From positions 1-35,823 of the IMG/VR virus record IMGVR_UViG_3300036780_000156: a DNA stretch of 35,823 nt. One strand, given 5' to 3'. Shown here one piece after another: positions 16,328 through 26,093 of this stretch. How positions within the stretch are numbered: position 1 is the stretch's first letter; each line of letters opens with the position of its first letter. Position numbers and translations under genes: made by a program. The stretch is from a virus. A model generated the notes under the pieces. That model had not been told where the DNA came from, made no database searches, and saw nothing but the letters and a program-made list of their open reading frames with translations.

Positions 16328-18478
16328 TTGGCCCAAGTCCCCTACAGCGGTATCCCTCAGGTCGCCCCAACCGATCAGCCAATCGGGCGCGATACGGTCC
16401 AAGCCACACCGGAGATGTTTGGCGCCAACATCGGTCAGGCCCTACAACACCTTGGCGGTACCGAAAGCGCCGTTGGGAATGAAATCTTCGCGCGTGGCAT
16501 TGCCATGCAGGACCTTTATAACCATAGCGCCGCGCAGGATGCTGATGCCCAGTATATGCAAAAGGCGGGGGAACTCCACGCCAACTATAGCAGCCTTCAA
16601 GGCAAGGACGCAGTCGACGCCTATCCTCAATACATCCAAGACCTAAAGGACGCCCGCTCTGGCATTGGTGATGGTCTCCCCAACGACATGGCACGGAAGC
16701 TCTATGACGCTGGGTCCCTCAGCACCATGGGTCGCACAGTGTTCAATGGCGCTGGCCATGCCGCGACGGAGAATAAGAACTATGCCCTAGGCGCCAGTAA
16801 GGCCCGGGTCCAGGCCATTGGCGATCAAGCCCTCTCAACCCCGGCGGATGATGGCCAATTCAAGCAAGGCCTCGCCACCAGCGAAGACGAAGTCCGTCAA
16901 CAAGGTGTTCTCCATGGATGGTCCCCTGAGCAAACCGAAGAAGCGGTGGCCCAGAACAAATCCTCACTATGGTCCCAGCGTATTCAGGGCCTAGTGAAAG
17001 TCCAGCCATTCGCCGCGGGGAAGATGCTAGACGATGGAGTAAAGTCTGGCGATATTCGAGGCGAGGACATTGCGAAGCTGACCAATCTTGTGCAGGGCGC
17101 GCAGAACACCGTTGGGGCCCGCCAAGTCTCGCATTCGGTGATGACCGGGGCCGGGAATCAGTTCGGCACTGGACCTGTGGGTATCAAGCAGGCGGCTACC
17201 GCCATTGGCCAGATTGAGTCCGGGGGCAACTATTCGACGGTTGGCGTGCAGACTGCCCATGGTCAGGCCCTCGGGAAATATCAGGTAATGGAAGAGTTTC
17301 TGCCTGACTACCTCGCCAAGGCCGGGCTCCAGCCTATGTCTCGTGACGATTTCCTCAAGAACCACGCCGCACAGGATCAGGTCTTCGCGGCGAACTTCGG
17401 CGCCTATATGAAGCAATATGGCTCGTTCAATGATGCCGCCTCGATGTGGTTAACGGGCAAGCCCCTTGCACAGGCGGGCAACGTCAAGGACGCCCTTGGC
17501 ACCAACGCACAAGCATATGTGACCCGAGCAAATGCCGCACTGGCCCAGAACGCCCCACTCGCTGATAAGGTCGCTATGGGCGCTAAGCTCGCCACAACAC
17601 AGGCCCCGGATAATCCACTGTTCCCCGACTACGTACAACAACGGATCACCGCTGATGCCAATCGGCAGATAGCGATCAAGCGTGATGATCAATTCAACAA
17701 CCGACAAGTCGTCGAGACCAGCCTAATGGGCGGCCCTGATGGCAAGCTTCCCACCACGATCGAACAACTGACCGCCGATCCAAAGGCCGCCGATGCGTGG
17801 GATAAGCTCGATCCATCGGTACAACGTCGCTATATGGGCGTCCTTGCGCACAACGCCAAGGGCGACAACGCTTGGACCCCCGATGCACTGCGCCAGTATC
17901 AACAACTCAAGGGCCAAGCCCAGAACGATCCCGCGGACTTCATCGATACCGATGTCATCGGCAGCAATCTTCCCCTGAGTGCCAAGAAGGAACTGATCAA
18001 TCTTCAACAAACGGTGAAGAACAAAGCCGAAGGCGATCCCCGTGTGTCACGGGCGATGTCGATCCTCGCTCCTGATCTCCAGGCCGCAGGGATCACCCGT
18101 ACCAACAAGGACGACTATAACCAATTCACCGGCGCCCTTGCTGGCGCACTTGACGACTTTGCCCAAGAGAACAAGAAGCCGCCAGCGTTCAAAGACGTGC
18201 AACAGATCGGCGCTCGGCTCCTACAGGCCCACACCACCCAAGGCTGGCTGTGGAATTCCCAACAGCCAATGTATCAGGTCCCGGTCCCCGATGATGAGGC
18301 CGAGAAGATCAAGGCCGATGGGCAATGGAAAAAGCTGGGGATCACTCCTACTGACACCCAGGTCCAACGCATCTATACCCGCAAGCTCTATCAGGACCTA
18401 TATGGTGGCGCGAAGAAGCAAGCACCCGGCGAAGAACAGGCCAAAGCTGGTGGCCCACAAGTGCCGGTGAGTGAATGA
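16328..18478 (+). CDS. Ejection protein with lytic transglycosylase domain
   Basis: A 716-residue internal virion protein that probably cuts peptidoglycan during DNA ejection. The start is TTG at 16328, three bases after the preceding TAG; no in-frame ATG is near. An SLT-type domain begins near residue 290: AIGQIESGGNYST with Glu297 as the catalytic candidate. This is followed by GQALGKYQVMEEFLPDYLAK and DQVFAANFGAYMKQYGSFNDAASMW. Long Gln/Ala/Lys-rich helical regions flank it on both sides. The position corresponds to T7 gp15/gp16. The stop overlaps the next start (ATGA). Residues around the active site look intact. Confidence 0.8.
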   Translation: MAQVPYSGIPQVAPTDQPIGRDTVQATPEMFGANIGQALQHLGGTESAVGNEIFARGIAMQDLYNHSAAQDADAQYMQKAGELHANYSSLQGKDAVDAYPQYIQDLKDARSGIGDGLPNDMARKLYDAGSLSTMGRTVFNGAGHAATENKNYALGASKARVQAIGDQALSTPADDGQFKQGLATSEDEVRQQGVLHGWSPEQTEEAVAQNKSSLWSQRIQGLVKVQPFAAGKMLDDGVKSGDIRGEDIAKLTNLVQGAQNTVGARQVSHSVMTGAGNQFGTGPVGIKQAATAIGQIESGGNYSTVGVQTAHGQALGKYQVMEEFLPDYLAKAGLQPMSRDDFLKNHAAQDQVFAANFGAYMKQYGSFNDAASMWLTGKPLAQAGNVKDALGTNAQAYVTRANAALAQNAPLADKVAMGAKLATTQAPDNPLFPDYVQQRITADANRQIAIKRDDQFNNRQVVETSLMGGPDGKLPTTIEQLTADPKAADAWDKLDPSVQRRYMGVLAHNAKGDNAWTPDALRQYQQLKGQAQNDPADFIDTDVIGSNLPLSAKKELINLQQTVKNKAEGDPRVSRAMSILAPDLQAAGITRTNKDDYNQFTGALAGALDDFAQENKKPPAFKDVQQIGARLLQAHTTQGWLWNSQQPMYQVPVPDDEAEKIKADGQWKKLGITPTDTQVQRIYTRKLYQDLYGGAKKQAPGEEQAKAGGPQVPVSE

Positions 18479-21400
18479 GTGACTATAGCGATCTCATCAA
18501 TCAAAGCTTCGGCTCCGCAAACCCAGCGCTGCCGACGACCGTCGGCAACATCGACGAGGACCCAGACAAAGCCCAGCGCGCATTGGACCTAAGCAAGGCC
18601 ACCGGCGTTCCATCAACCGCTATCTTTGGCGACCTTGAGGAGTTCGAACGCCAGCATAAAGCGGTGATGGCCTCGGACATTGTGGCGAACAATCCGCACC
18701 TCTCCGATTTCGTCCAGTCAAACCCAATGGTGCCGAAGATCGCCAATGACGATTATGGTAATCTTGATTCAGTGTCGCAGAAGGTCTCGACCTTAGGCCT
18801 ACTATCACGCGCACACCAAGCCCTTGATCTATCTCACTATGCCTTTCCCAAAGGCACCGATCCGCTAGCACGCTTCAAAGGCGGCGGACCCATTGGCGAC
18901 ACGGGTGCATCGCTAGACGAACTCCGCAATCATCCATTCCGATCAGCGGTGATGGCATCCATCGCTACGCCGTTTGACCTAGCACTGCGCGGATTGTCTG
19001 GAGCCTTCGAGACTGGTGCAGACGTTGCACACAACATCGGCGCTGCGATCGGTGGTGAAAGCTTTGGGCGTGAACTTGGCGCTGTGGTTGAAACCGAAGC
19101 AATGGGCCTCAGTGGCAGTCATGCCGTACATGGACCTACTGATGCTCCTGGACCAAAGTCGGATGTGCAAACATCGCCACTGCTGTCGCCAAAGGACGCA
19201 GACACTGTTCGACGTGGGCTGATGTATGCTACCAACTTACGTGAGCCGCCACCCGGGCTATTGCCAGATTATGATGACTACCGCGCGAAACAGAACGCCG
19301 ATGATCTCAACCTACTAAAGGACGCCACCAGCGATGCCCAAACCAGCCTCACCCGTGAACGCTCGCCGGAACTCTTTCATCAATTCATCGCACAGCACAC
19401 CGATGCCGAAATTGGTATCGGTGGCGATGCCGCTGCGGCCCTTTACGGCGACAAGGTCCCAACCGCCGATGATGGACTCCTTGGATGGGTCCCAGGCATC
19501 GAAAGCAAACTCAACCTCGCCCGTGCTAGCGGCGATGATATATCTATCCCGCTTGCAGACTGGTTGACGAATGTTGAACCTGAGGTAATGCAGGCGCTGC
19601 ATGATGACATCAGGGTTCGACCGGGTGGGATCACGGTGAATGAGGCGAAGCTGGCGGGCGAAGTCGATGCAGTGCAGCCCCCGGCCGAACCACTCCCGGC
19701 CGAAGTCCCTAGCACTCGTGCCGCGTCGGCACTGGAGCCTCTATACAGCATCGGCGATCGCAAGCTCAAGCTCGAACGCCTAGCAGGGGCCGAAGGTTCC
19801 ATGTTTGGCCCCGAAGCTGGCTTCCATGACTTCTCCCTCAATGACGAACAAGGTCGCCCAATTGGGACCCTCAATCTCAGTGAACAGAACGGAGGCAAGC
19901 AACTCTATGTCGAAATGATCAATGGCATTAATGGCCTCGGTCCCCGTGACTTCGGCCCAGCGCTGATGCGTGATCTATTGCGACAGGTGAAAGAGCAATT
20001 CCCCAACGCGGAGTCAATCACCGGCCATCGGGTCTCCGGCGCACGCGAGAAGGCCGGAGTGGAGATGACCGCTGCGGCGCCGGTGGTGAAGCTCGATCGT
20101 CTAGATGACGAGGGCTTCCGCAATATCCTCGAGGGCGGCCAATGGGAGACCTATTCCCCAAACACTCAAGCCTACATCAAGCCCGATGCAATTCGACCTG
20201 AGCTTCAACGCCAGCTTGTGAACACCGTTAACGCCGAGCTCGATCGCATTGTGCCGAAGAAGGTAGCGATCCAAGGCGCTGATACCATTAAGGTAGACGC
20301 CAGTGGCATCGCTGGGCAACGTGCGGGCGAAGACATTAAGGTCGGTGGAACCTATATCCGCTATAAGGACACCTATCCAATCATCCTCTACGCGCTCGAT
20401 AGTGGCGATGCCCTTGGCACTGCACGGCATGAGGCGATCCATCACCTTCGCGCGTATGGCTTCTTCGACAAGAATGAATGGTCTACCCTTGAGAACGAAG
20501 CCCTCGCCGGTGGCTGGCTACGGAAGTATAACATCGACCGGCGCTACCCAACCGGAGGTGGCAATCTCAAGCTTGAAGAAGCCATAGCCGAGGCCTATCA
20601 GGATTGGGCCCGTGGGCAGGATACGCTTAAAGATCGCGCAGGCGAGATCGCACAGGTTCCATCGCCACTGGATGCTATCTTCCAGAAGATGAAGGACTTC
20701 TTTGACGCGATTAAGGAACACATCTCGCAATTGCTAGGCAAGGACGCGTCGTGGGAAGACATATTTCAGAAAGTCTCGACGGGTGAGGTTGGTGGTAGGG
20801 AGGGAACGGAGCCGCTGGATGCGCGGGCGTTCAACGAGAAACTCTCCGTCCCCGATGAACCCTCGCGTGTATTCGAGCGTGCCAATGCCCTTGGCATGAC
20901 CGTTGACCAATACAAGCGATATAATGATCTCATTGCGAAGCGCCATGCCGAAGACATCGAGGCCGCAACCAATCGCGCGCAAGCCGATCAAGCCAAACAA
21001 CAGACGAAACAATGGCGGGATGATCGCAAAGCCCTACGTCAGGAAGTCTCCGAAAACATCCGCCAGCGCCCAGATGTCGCCGCCGATCTCTTCTTCGGCA
21101 ACCAAGAACTCTACGGGAAGAAGCTCGACGCGAAGGTTAAGCTCAATGCCGATGATCTCACCCCCGAACAAAAGGCCACACTCCCGCGCGACTATTACGG
21201 CGCTGATGGCATTCACCCTGATGATGTGGCTAACCTCTTTGGCTATGGCTCTGGCGATGCTATGGTCGAACGGCTAGGGCAGTACAACGCTGCCAAGCTT
21301 GCTGCGAACATGAGCGCGAAGGACTTCGTCTCACGCGTGACCGATATCGAAACCGATCGCCAGATGCATATGCAACATGGTGTGCTTGAAGACAACATCA

Positions 21401-24225
21401 TGGACGCGGTGAAAGAGCAGGTCGTTGGAGAGACCCAGATCGATATGCTCGCTGAGGAGACCCATGCGCTGGGGATGAAGGTTGGGCAGGCGCCACTGGA
21501 CAAGGCCACCATCGTCGGTGCCGTGCGACAGGAGTTCGCCAAGACCACCCTAGGCGCGGTGAGTTCGGACCGGTATCTGGCCGCTGCGGGCCGTGCAGGG
21601 CGCCAAGCCGAAATGGCCCTCTTGCAGAATGATCCCGCGACGGCCTTTCAAGCAAAGCAGCGCCAATGGTACGCCACTATCCTAGCGCGCGAAGCAGTGC
21701 AAACCGAGAAGGCGATCGCCGGGTTCGACAAGATCGCCAAGCGCTTCAACAAACGGGAGGTCGCCAGTGTCGATCAGGAGTACACTAATTTCATTCATGA
21801 CATCCTACTACGGGTGGGCCGTCCTGTGCGTCGCAGTGTTCAAGACCTTCAGACCGAAATCGCGGCGGGGGAATACAAATCGCTAGCGGACTTTGTCGAG
21901 GGGAAGCAGTCGTTCTATCTGCGTGAGGTCGCCGTTGCGGACATTCTGCAAGACCCAGCGTTTCGGAAGAAGTTCGAAGACCTAACGGTGGATGAATTTA
22001 ATGCAACGAACATGAGTGTCAAATCCCTGCTCGCGAACGGCCGTGATGAGAAGAAGATCACCAAAGCGGGAGTTGCTGAGGACCTCGATGTGGTGCGGGG
22101 ACAGATGATTGACCAGCTTCGGGAGTTTCAGGAGAAGACCTATGATGCTAAGGGTGGTCGTTGGATGGGACCGATTCCTCCAAAGCTGGCAAAAATCCTT
22201 CGGACATTCGGCACAGCCCATATCCAGATGGAAAACTTATTCAATCGCTGGGATCACGATAATCCGAACGGCACATTTCAGCAATATGTCATGCGTGATC
22301 TTGTTGATGCCAGCAATAATGAATCGGTTATGGAGAAGCGCTATGCCGCTCGTCTTCGCGATCTGGACGATAAGGCCGACCTCAAGAAGTCCATCGACAA
22401 CACCCTCTTCAAGGTCCCCAACTCCGATCAGTTGATGAAACTCAACCGCGGCAACCTCCGCACGATCCTCCTCAACGCTGGCAATGAAAGCAACCTCGCC
22501 AAGCTCGCTAAGGGCTATGGCATCCATGGCGAGCAGGTCCTTGCTTGGCTGGGCCAACACGCGACCAAGGAAGATTGGGACTGGGCCCAAGGGATGGGCA
22601 ATATCTTCAAGGAGCTAAAGGGCGAGGCCGATGTGATGTACCGCAATCTCAGCGGTGTAGCGCCGGAGTCCCTAGCGATCAAACCCATCGACACTCCACA
22701 TGGCCAATACGAGGGCTGGTACTATCCCGTTATCTATCATCCCGAGTTCGAGGGCACCTCACGTAAGCTTATGGGCAAGGATGCCCTTGAGCAAGAGGGC
22801 TTCGTTCGCGCAACCACCGGCAATGGCTACACCCAAAAGCGCACTGGCTATTCCGCGCCAATGGCCCTTGACCTCGACATGCTCCCGGCACGGATGAAGC
22901 AGATGATCCACGATGTGGCAATGCGACCGTCGGTGATCAATGCCTCGAAGATATTCTACGACAAAGACATTCGCGCTACCATCGGTAAGCACTTCGGTAA
23001 TGAGTGGCGGGATATGCTGGTGCCATACTTGGTGGATGTCGCCAACAGCGCCAACTATATGCCCAAGCAACAGCGCATCTTCGCCGATGCTAGTGAATTC
23101 ATCCGCCAGAATATGGTCTCTACTCTTGTTGGGCTCAACCCTAGCACGGTGCTGAAGCACGGCCCAACGGCGCTGGCGCAATCGCTACATGAAGTGGGTC
23201 CGATCAATTTCCTCCGCGCGATGAAGGGTCTATTCTCGATAAACGAACGCACAGGTGAATCCAATTGGCAATTCGCCATGCGCGAATCGGAGGAGCTTCA
23301 GCGCAGACATCAGAACTATGTGGAGACGCTTGGTGGATCAACCGCGATGTTGCAGCCAAAGGATGGATATGCCGCGTTGCGCAATACCATTCAACGCCTC
23401 AGTGCGTCCCCTGTGGCTATATCGGATTTGTTGAGCGCAGTACCAACATGGTTGGCTCAGTATGAAAAGTCCATGGCTGACAATGGAGGCATTCATGGCG
23501 ATGCTGTTTATGACGCAAATCGTTCTGTTCGTCGTGCTCATGGAAGTGTTGCGATTACTAATCGATCAGCAGTGATGCGTGGGGGCGCGGCGACGCAATG
23601 GCTGAGTTCGGTGTATGGCTTCTTCAATCACATCATGAATCGCCAATACGAGCTTCTGTGGAAGTCTGGCGAGGCCGTCGGCGATGCCAAGTCCGGCAAC
23701 TACCATGAGGCGATGCAGAAGGCGCCCGAGCTTACTTCGATGCTCTTCGCATATGTGCTAGCCCCGGCACTGATCGAGGAATTGGTCACGCCCTTGGTAT
23801 CAAGCGATAACGAAAGCTGGGGCCGAAAGGCGGCCAAGGGCGTGGCCTTTACCCTTGGTGCCAGTTGGGTCGGCGTGCGCGACATCGCTAATGCCATCCT
23901 CAATGGCCGTGACCCCAGCGTTGGCCTTGTATCCACAGCGCTCAAGACGATCACCGATCCCTTCCGCGATCTCAACAAACAGGCCCCATTCTCAAAGGAA
24001 CACGCAGGCAAGATAGTAAAGGACGGCGCAACGCTCCTAGGCACCCTCACCGGCGTGGTTCCATCGCAGGTAGGGCGCACAGCGGAGTTTGGTCACGGAG
24101 TCGCCTCGGGGCAAGAGCGGCCCCGAGGTCCATGGGGATGGCTCACTGGTGCCCGCTACGGCACCCTAAAGGGCCACCCAACGACGCTAAATGAATGGCA
24201 ACGACATCACCTTGGAGGACGATAA
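18475..24225 (+). CDS. Giant internal virion protein with HEXXH domain
   Basis: A 1916-residue protein filling the place of the T7 gp16-type ejection protein. The N-terminus (about residues 25-110) has the helical pattern of phage polyvalent proteins. An acidic beta region with GPRDFGPALMRDLLRQVKEQ lies near 490-510. At residues 650-710 ARHEAIHHLRAYG gives an HEXXH motif (His652, Glu653, His656). Downstream EEAIAEAY supplies a possible third ligand (Glu702 or Glu706), as in gluzincin-type metallopeptidases. Long coiled coils with Lys/Glu/Gln follow. The C-terminal 400 residues include hydrophobic stretches (LFAYVLAPALIEELVTPL; AFTLGASWVGVRDIANAI) that could cross the inner membrane. Function is inferred from position; no search was possible. 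Confidence 0.75.
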   Translation: MSDYSDLINQSFGSANPALPTTVGNIDEDPDKAQRALDLSKATGVPSTAIFGDLEEFERQHKAVMASDIVANNPHLSDFVQSNPMVPKIANDDYGNLDSVSQKVSTLGLLSRAHQALDLSHYAFPKGTDPLARFKGGGPIGDTGASLDELRNHPFRSAVMASIATPFDLALRGLSGAFETGADVAHNIGAAIGGESFGRELGAVVETEAMGLSGSHAVHGPTDAPGPKSDVQTSPLLSPKDADTVRRGLMYATNLREPPPGLLPDYDDYRAKQNADDLNLLKDATSDAQTSLTRERSPELFHQFIAQHTDAEIGIGGDAAAALYGDKVPTADDGLLGWVPGIESKLNLARASGDDISIPLADWLTNVEPEVMQALHDDIRVRPGGITVNEAKLAGEVDAVQPPAEPLPAEVPSTRAASALEPLYSIGDRKLKLERLAGAEGSMFGPEAGFHDFSLNDEQGRPIGTLNLSEQNGGKQLYVEMINGINGLGPRDFGPALMRDLLRQVKEQFPNAESITGHRVSGAREKAGVEMTAAAPVVKLDRLDDEGFRNILEGGQWETYSPNTQAYIKPDAIRPELQRQLVNTVNAELDRIVPKKVAIQGADTIKVDASGIAGQRAGEDIKVGGTYIRYKDTYPIILYALDSGDALGTARHEAIHHLRAYGFFDKNEWSTLENEALAGGWLRKYNIDRRYPTGGGNLKLEEAIAEAYQDWARGQDTLKDRAGEIAQVPSPLDAIFQKMKDFFDAIKEHISQLLGKDASWEDIFQKVSTGEVGGREGTEPLDARAFNEKLSVPDEPSRVFERANALGMTVDQYKRYNDLIAKRHAEDIEAATNRAQADQAKQQTKQWRDDRKALRQEVSENIRQRPDVAADLFFGNQELYGKKLDAKVKLNADDLTPEQKATLPRDYYGADGIHPDDVANLFGYGSGDAMVERLGQYNAAKLAANMSAKDFVSRVTDIETDRQMHMQHGVLEDNIMDAVKEQVVGETQIDMLAEETHALGMKVGQAPLDKATIVGAVRQEFAKTTLGAVSSDRYLAAAGRAGRQAEMALLQNDPATAFQAKQRQWYATILAREAVQTEKAIAGFDKIAKRFNKREVASVDQEYTNFIHDILLRVGRPVRRSVQDLQTEIAAGEYKSLADFVEGKQSFYLREVAVADILQDPAFRKKFEDLTVDEFNATNMSVKSLLANGRDEKKITKAGVAEDLDVVRGQMIDQLREFQEKTYDAKGGRWMGPIPPKLAKILRTFGTAHIQMENLFNRWDHDNPNGTFQQYVMRDLVDASNNESVMEKRYAARLRDLDDKADLKKSIDNTLFKVPNSDQLMKLNRGNLRTILLNAGNESNLAKLAKGYGIHGEQVLAWLGQHATKEDWDWAQGMGNIFKELKGEADVMYRNLSGVAPESLAIKPIDTPHGQYEGWYYPVIYHPEFEGTSRKLMGKDALEQEGFVRATTGNGYTQKRTGYSAPMALDLDMLPARMKQMIHDVAMRPSVINASKIFYDKDIRATIGKHFGNEWRDMLVPYLVDVANSANYMPKQQRIFADASEFIRQNMVSTLVGLNPSTVLKHGPTALAQSLHEVGPINFLRAMKGLFSINERTGESNWQFAMRESEELQRRHQNYVETLGGSTAMLQPKDGYAALRNTIQRLSASPVAISDLLSAVPTWLAQYEKSMADNGGIHGDAVYDANRSVRRAHGSVAITNRSAVMRGGAATQWLSSVYGFFNHIMNRQYELLWKSGEAVGDAKSGNYHEAMQKAPELTSMLFAYVLAPALIEELVTPLVSSDNESWGRKAAKGVAFTLGASWVGVRDIANAILNGRDPSVGLVSTALKTITDPFRDLNKQAPFSKEHAGKIVKDGATLLGTLTGVVPSQVGRTAEFGHGVASGQERPRGPWGWLTGARYGTLKGHPTTLNEWQRHHLGGR

Positions 24226-24226
24226 G

Positions 24227-24688
24227 ATGACACCAGCTAGCATACGCTATAACAACCCCGGCGCAATGTGGGGCGGGAATGCCCTCACACGTAAGTGGGG
24301 CGAGCAAGGCAACGTCGCACTCAACGATGGATTGCACCAGAACAACCACATCGCGGTGTTCCCAAGTGTGGTCTATGGTGCCGCAGCACAGTTCGACCTG
24401 TGGCATACGTCGAAGAACTACCATGGACAGCAATTGGCCCACGCCATTCGCACATGGAGCGGCGGCAACTCGTGGCCGGAGTATGTTAGCTTCCTTGCGA
24501 AGCATGCACCGGGGCTCACTGCGACTACCATTATCAACGATGCCCTGCTAAGTGGCCCACTTGGCATTGCCCTATGCAAGGCCCAAGCCCATATGGAAGC
24601 CGGGCAACCCTATCCAATGACTGACGCTCAGTGGGAGCAAGCGCAGGCATTAGTATTTCCCGCTCCGAAAGAAGGGGTACAGGTATGA
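24227..24688 (+). CDS. Lysis-type muralytic protein (structural-lysozyme-like)
   Basis: I use ATG 24227, which has GGAGG at 24214-24218 with eight bases of spacing. An upstream ATG at 24191 would overlap the ejection gene by 35 bases. The 153-residue protein begins SIRYNNPGAMWGGN and continues with FPSVVYGAAAQFDLW, YHGQQLAHAIRTWSGG and SWPEYVSFLAKH. This is a pattern I associate with phage peptidoglycan-degrading lysins and PRD1 P5-type structural lysozymes. As the first gene of the lysis cassette it probably degrades the cell wall late in infection. The catalytic acid is not identified with confidence. No signal peptide is present, so a holin is needed. Confidence 0.7.
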   Translation: MTPASIRYNNPGAMWGGNALTRKWGEQGNVALNDGLHQNNHIAVFPSVVYGAAAQFDLWHTSKNYHGQQLAHAIRTWSGGNSWPEYVSFLAKHAPGLTATTIINDALLSGPLGIALCKAQAHMEAGQPYPMTDAQWEQAQALVFPAPKEGVQV

Positions 24689-25026
24689 ACACTAAGATAT
24701 ATTTGCAAATAGTCAGTGGAACGCTCAATGGCCTAATCACCGCTGGGGCCCTGTTCACGACGCTGTTTGGTCAAGACATGACCCTGAAGATCATCGCGGT
24801 GATGGGCCTCACGGGTATCATTGTGAATGCGGTGAGTGCGCCGTTGCTGACACAGTCCGCCACCGTCAAAGAAGTCGCGGCGATGCCGGGTGTCGAACGC
24901 ATCGCTGTGGGCCCTGCGGCCAATCCCACCCTAGCCGCCGTTGCCACCGATCCCGCACAGAAGAAGGTCGGTGCCGCGATGTCGACTACCCAAGAGACCC
25001 TTAAAGAGATTGCAAAAGGAGCATAA
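24685..25026 (+). CDS. Holin-like two-TM protein
   Basis: The ATG at 24685 overlaps the lysin stop (ATGA); a GTG 54 bases upstream has no support. The 113-residue product has two hydrophobic segments, roughly residues 5-27 (YLQIVSGTLNGLITAGALF...) and 31-52 (TLKIIAVMGLTGIIVNAV). A soluble Ala/Pro/Thr/Lys C-terminus follows. Size, topology and place after the lysin suit a class II-type holin that would release the lysin across the inner membrane. The call is by topology and position. Confidence 0.7.
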   Translation: MNTKIYLQIVSGTLNGLITAGALFTTLFGQDMTLKIIAVMGLTGIIVNAVSAPLLTQSATVKEVAAMPGVERIAVGPAANPTLAAVATDPAQKKVGAAMSTTQETLKEIAKGA

Positions 25027-25027
25027 G

Positions 25028-25396
25028 ATGAAGAAATTAGCCTTAGTTTTAGCCTTGGTGCTGGGCGGGTGTAGCACTATTCAGACGTTGCAACAGGTCG
25101 CTGGGACAGCGGTCACACCGACCCAGGCATTGGTCGCAGCGAATGCCTTTGATGCAGCGGAATCAGCGGCGACGGCGTATTTGGTGTATTGCAGGACGAA
25201 CCTCACCACTCCGGCGTGCAGTGCAGGGAATCGTCGATCGGTGATCTCGTATACCCGGGCTGGTCGTGCGGCGAGGAATCAGATCGAAACCGCCATCAGC
25301 ACGTCGTCATCGGTACCTGCGACCCTTTATAATGCCCTTGTCGCCGCTGTCACCAATCTCAAGGCCACCCCGGCCGCAAATGGAGGAGCCCAGTAA
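25028..25396 (+). CDS. Lipoprotein, possible outer-membrane spanin
   Basis: The reading frame from ATG 25028 gives a 122-residue protein with a lipoprotein signal: MKKLALVLALVLGGC, with Cys15 in an LGGC lipobox. The mature part has a Thr/Ala-rich, mostly helical region and two further cysteines (YCRTNLTTPACSAG, about residues 58-71). In a lysis cassette after the holin, an outer-membrane lipoprotein is what one expects of the Rz1 half of a two-component spanin, although it is longer than most. The protein at 25731 would be the inner-membrane partner. A non-lysis lipoprotein cannot be ruled out. Confidence 0.6.
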   Translation: MKKLALVLALVLGGCSTIQTLQQVAGTAVTPTQALVAANAFDAAESAATAYLVYCRTNLTTPACSAGNRRSVISYTRAGRAARNQIETAISTSSSVPATLYNALVAAVTNLKATPAANGGAQ

Positions 25397-25722
25397 TGGA
25401 AACCGCAATCCTTGCCGCGATCTCAACGATCCTCGGTGTGATCGAGACGGTGTTGCCCGTCATTAGTGGCGGCACTGCCAGCACCGTCATTGTGAATCTG
25501 GTAGCGCTGCTTGAGAAATGGATACCGATCGTGGTGGCTGAGATGCCATCCGCGACAAATATCTTCAACTCGATCAAGGGCGCGATCGCCGCGCTATCAG
25601 CAAACCCCGACACCCCAGCAGTCCAGCTACAGACCCTTCAGCAACTGGATGCTCAGGTCGACACCGCGTTTGAATCGGCTGCGGGCGCGGTTGATCCGGA
25701 TGCGCCCGCTACTACCTCATAG
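25396..25722 (+). CDS. Small hydrophobic hypothetical protein
   Basis: A 108-residue protein with a strongly hydrophobic N-terminal half (ILAAISTILGVIETVLPVIS; STVIVNLVALLEKWIPIVVA) and a soluble Ala/Asp/Pro tail. The ATG overlaps the preceding TAA and is preceded by a GGAGG ribosome-binding site. The pattern of amphipathic helices suggests membrane association. It lies between two possible spanin halves in the lysis cassette, so an accessory holin or antiholin is possible. I recognise no named family. Confidence 0.55.
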   Translation: METAILAAISTILGVIETVLPVISGGTASTVIVNLVALLEKWIPIVVAEMPSATNIFNSIKGAIAALSANPDTPAVQLQTLQQLDAQVDTAFESAAGAVDPDAPATTS

Positions 25723-25730
25723 CTCCTGCG

Positions 25731-26093
25731 ATGGCAGTGATGGAATGGATCGCTCTATCCGCACTCGCGCTTAATTTCATTACTGCCATTGTGCTTTTGA
25801 CTTGGGGCGTTGGCAAAGTTAAGGATCAGGTTAAGGACCATTTAAAGGATGACATCGATGAACTGGTACTAGCGATAGCTGAGTCAGAGTTGAAACTGGA
25901 ACGGAAAACTGGAGAAGTCGGTGCGGCATTGCGCGAGAAGATTACACAAGTGGAGTTCTTCGTACGGGATAATTATGTGCGCGAGAAGGACTTCGACTCA
26001 ATGATCAAGATGTTTGAGGGAAGGTTCGATCGGTTACAAGATTCAATGGATCGTCTTGGGGAGAAGATCGACAATAATAGCCATTTGACTTAA
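25731..26093 (+). CDS. One-TM coiled-coil protein, possible inner-membrane spanin
   Basis: A 120-residue protein with one N-terminal transmembrane segment (WIALSALALNFITAIVLLTW, residues 5-24). A long charged helix follows (about residues 27-110) with heptad-like hydrophobics. This is the topology of Rz-type inner-membrane spanins, and it is the last gene of the lysis cassette. The pattern DxxREKITQVEFFVRDNYVREKDF is one I recall in alphaproteobacterial phage genes of this position. Its TAA overlaps the stop of the convergent helicase gene. Spanin function is inferred from topology and neighbourhood. Confidence 0.6.
   Translation: MAVMEWIALSALALNFITAIVLLTWGVGKVKDQVKDHLKDDIDELVLAIAESELKLERKTGEVGAALREKITQVEFFVRDNYVREKDFDSMIKMFEGRFDRLQDSMDRLGEKIDNNSHLT

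Noticed and set aside
24191-24226. Start of the lysin at 24191
   Set aside because: It overlaps the ejection gene and has no ribosome-binding site, while ATG 24227 has GGAGG at ideal spacing and begins the recognisable domain.
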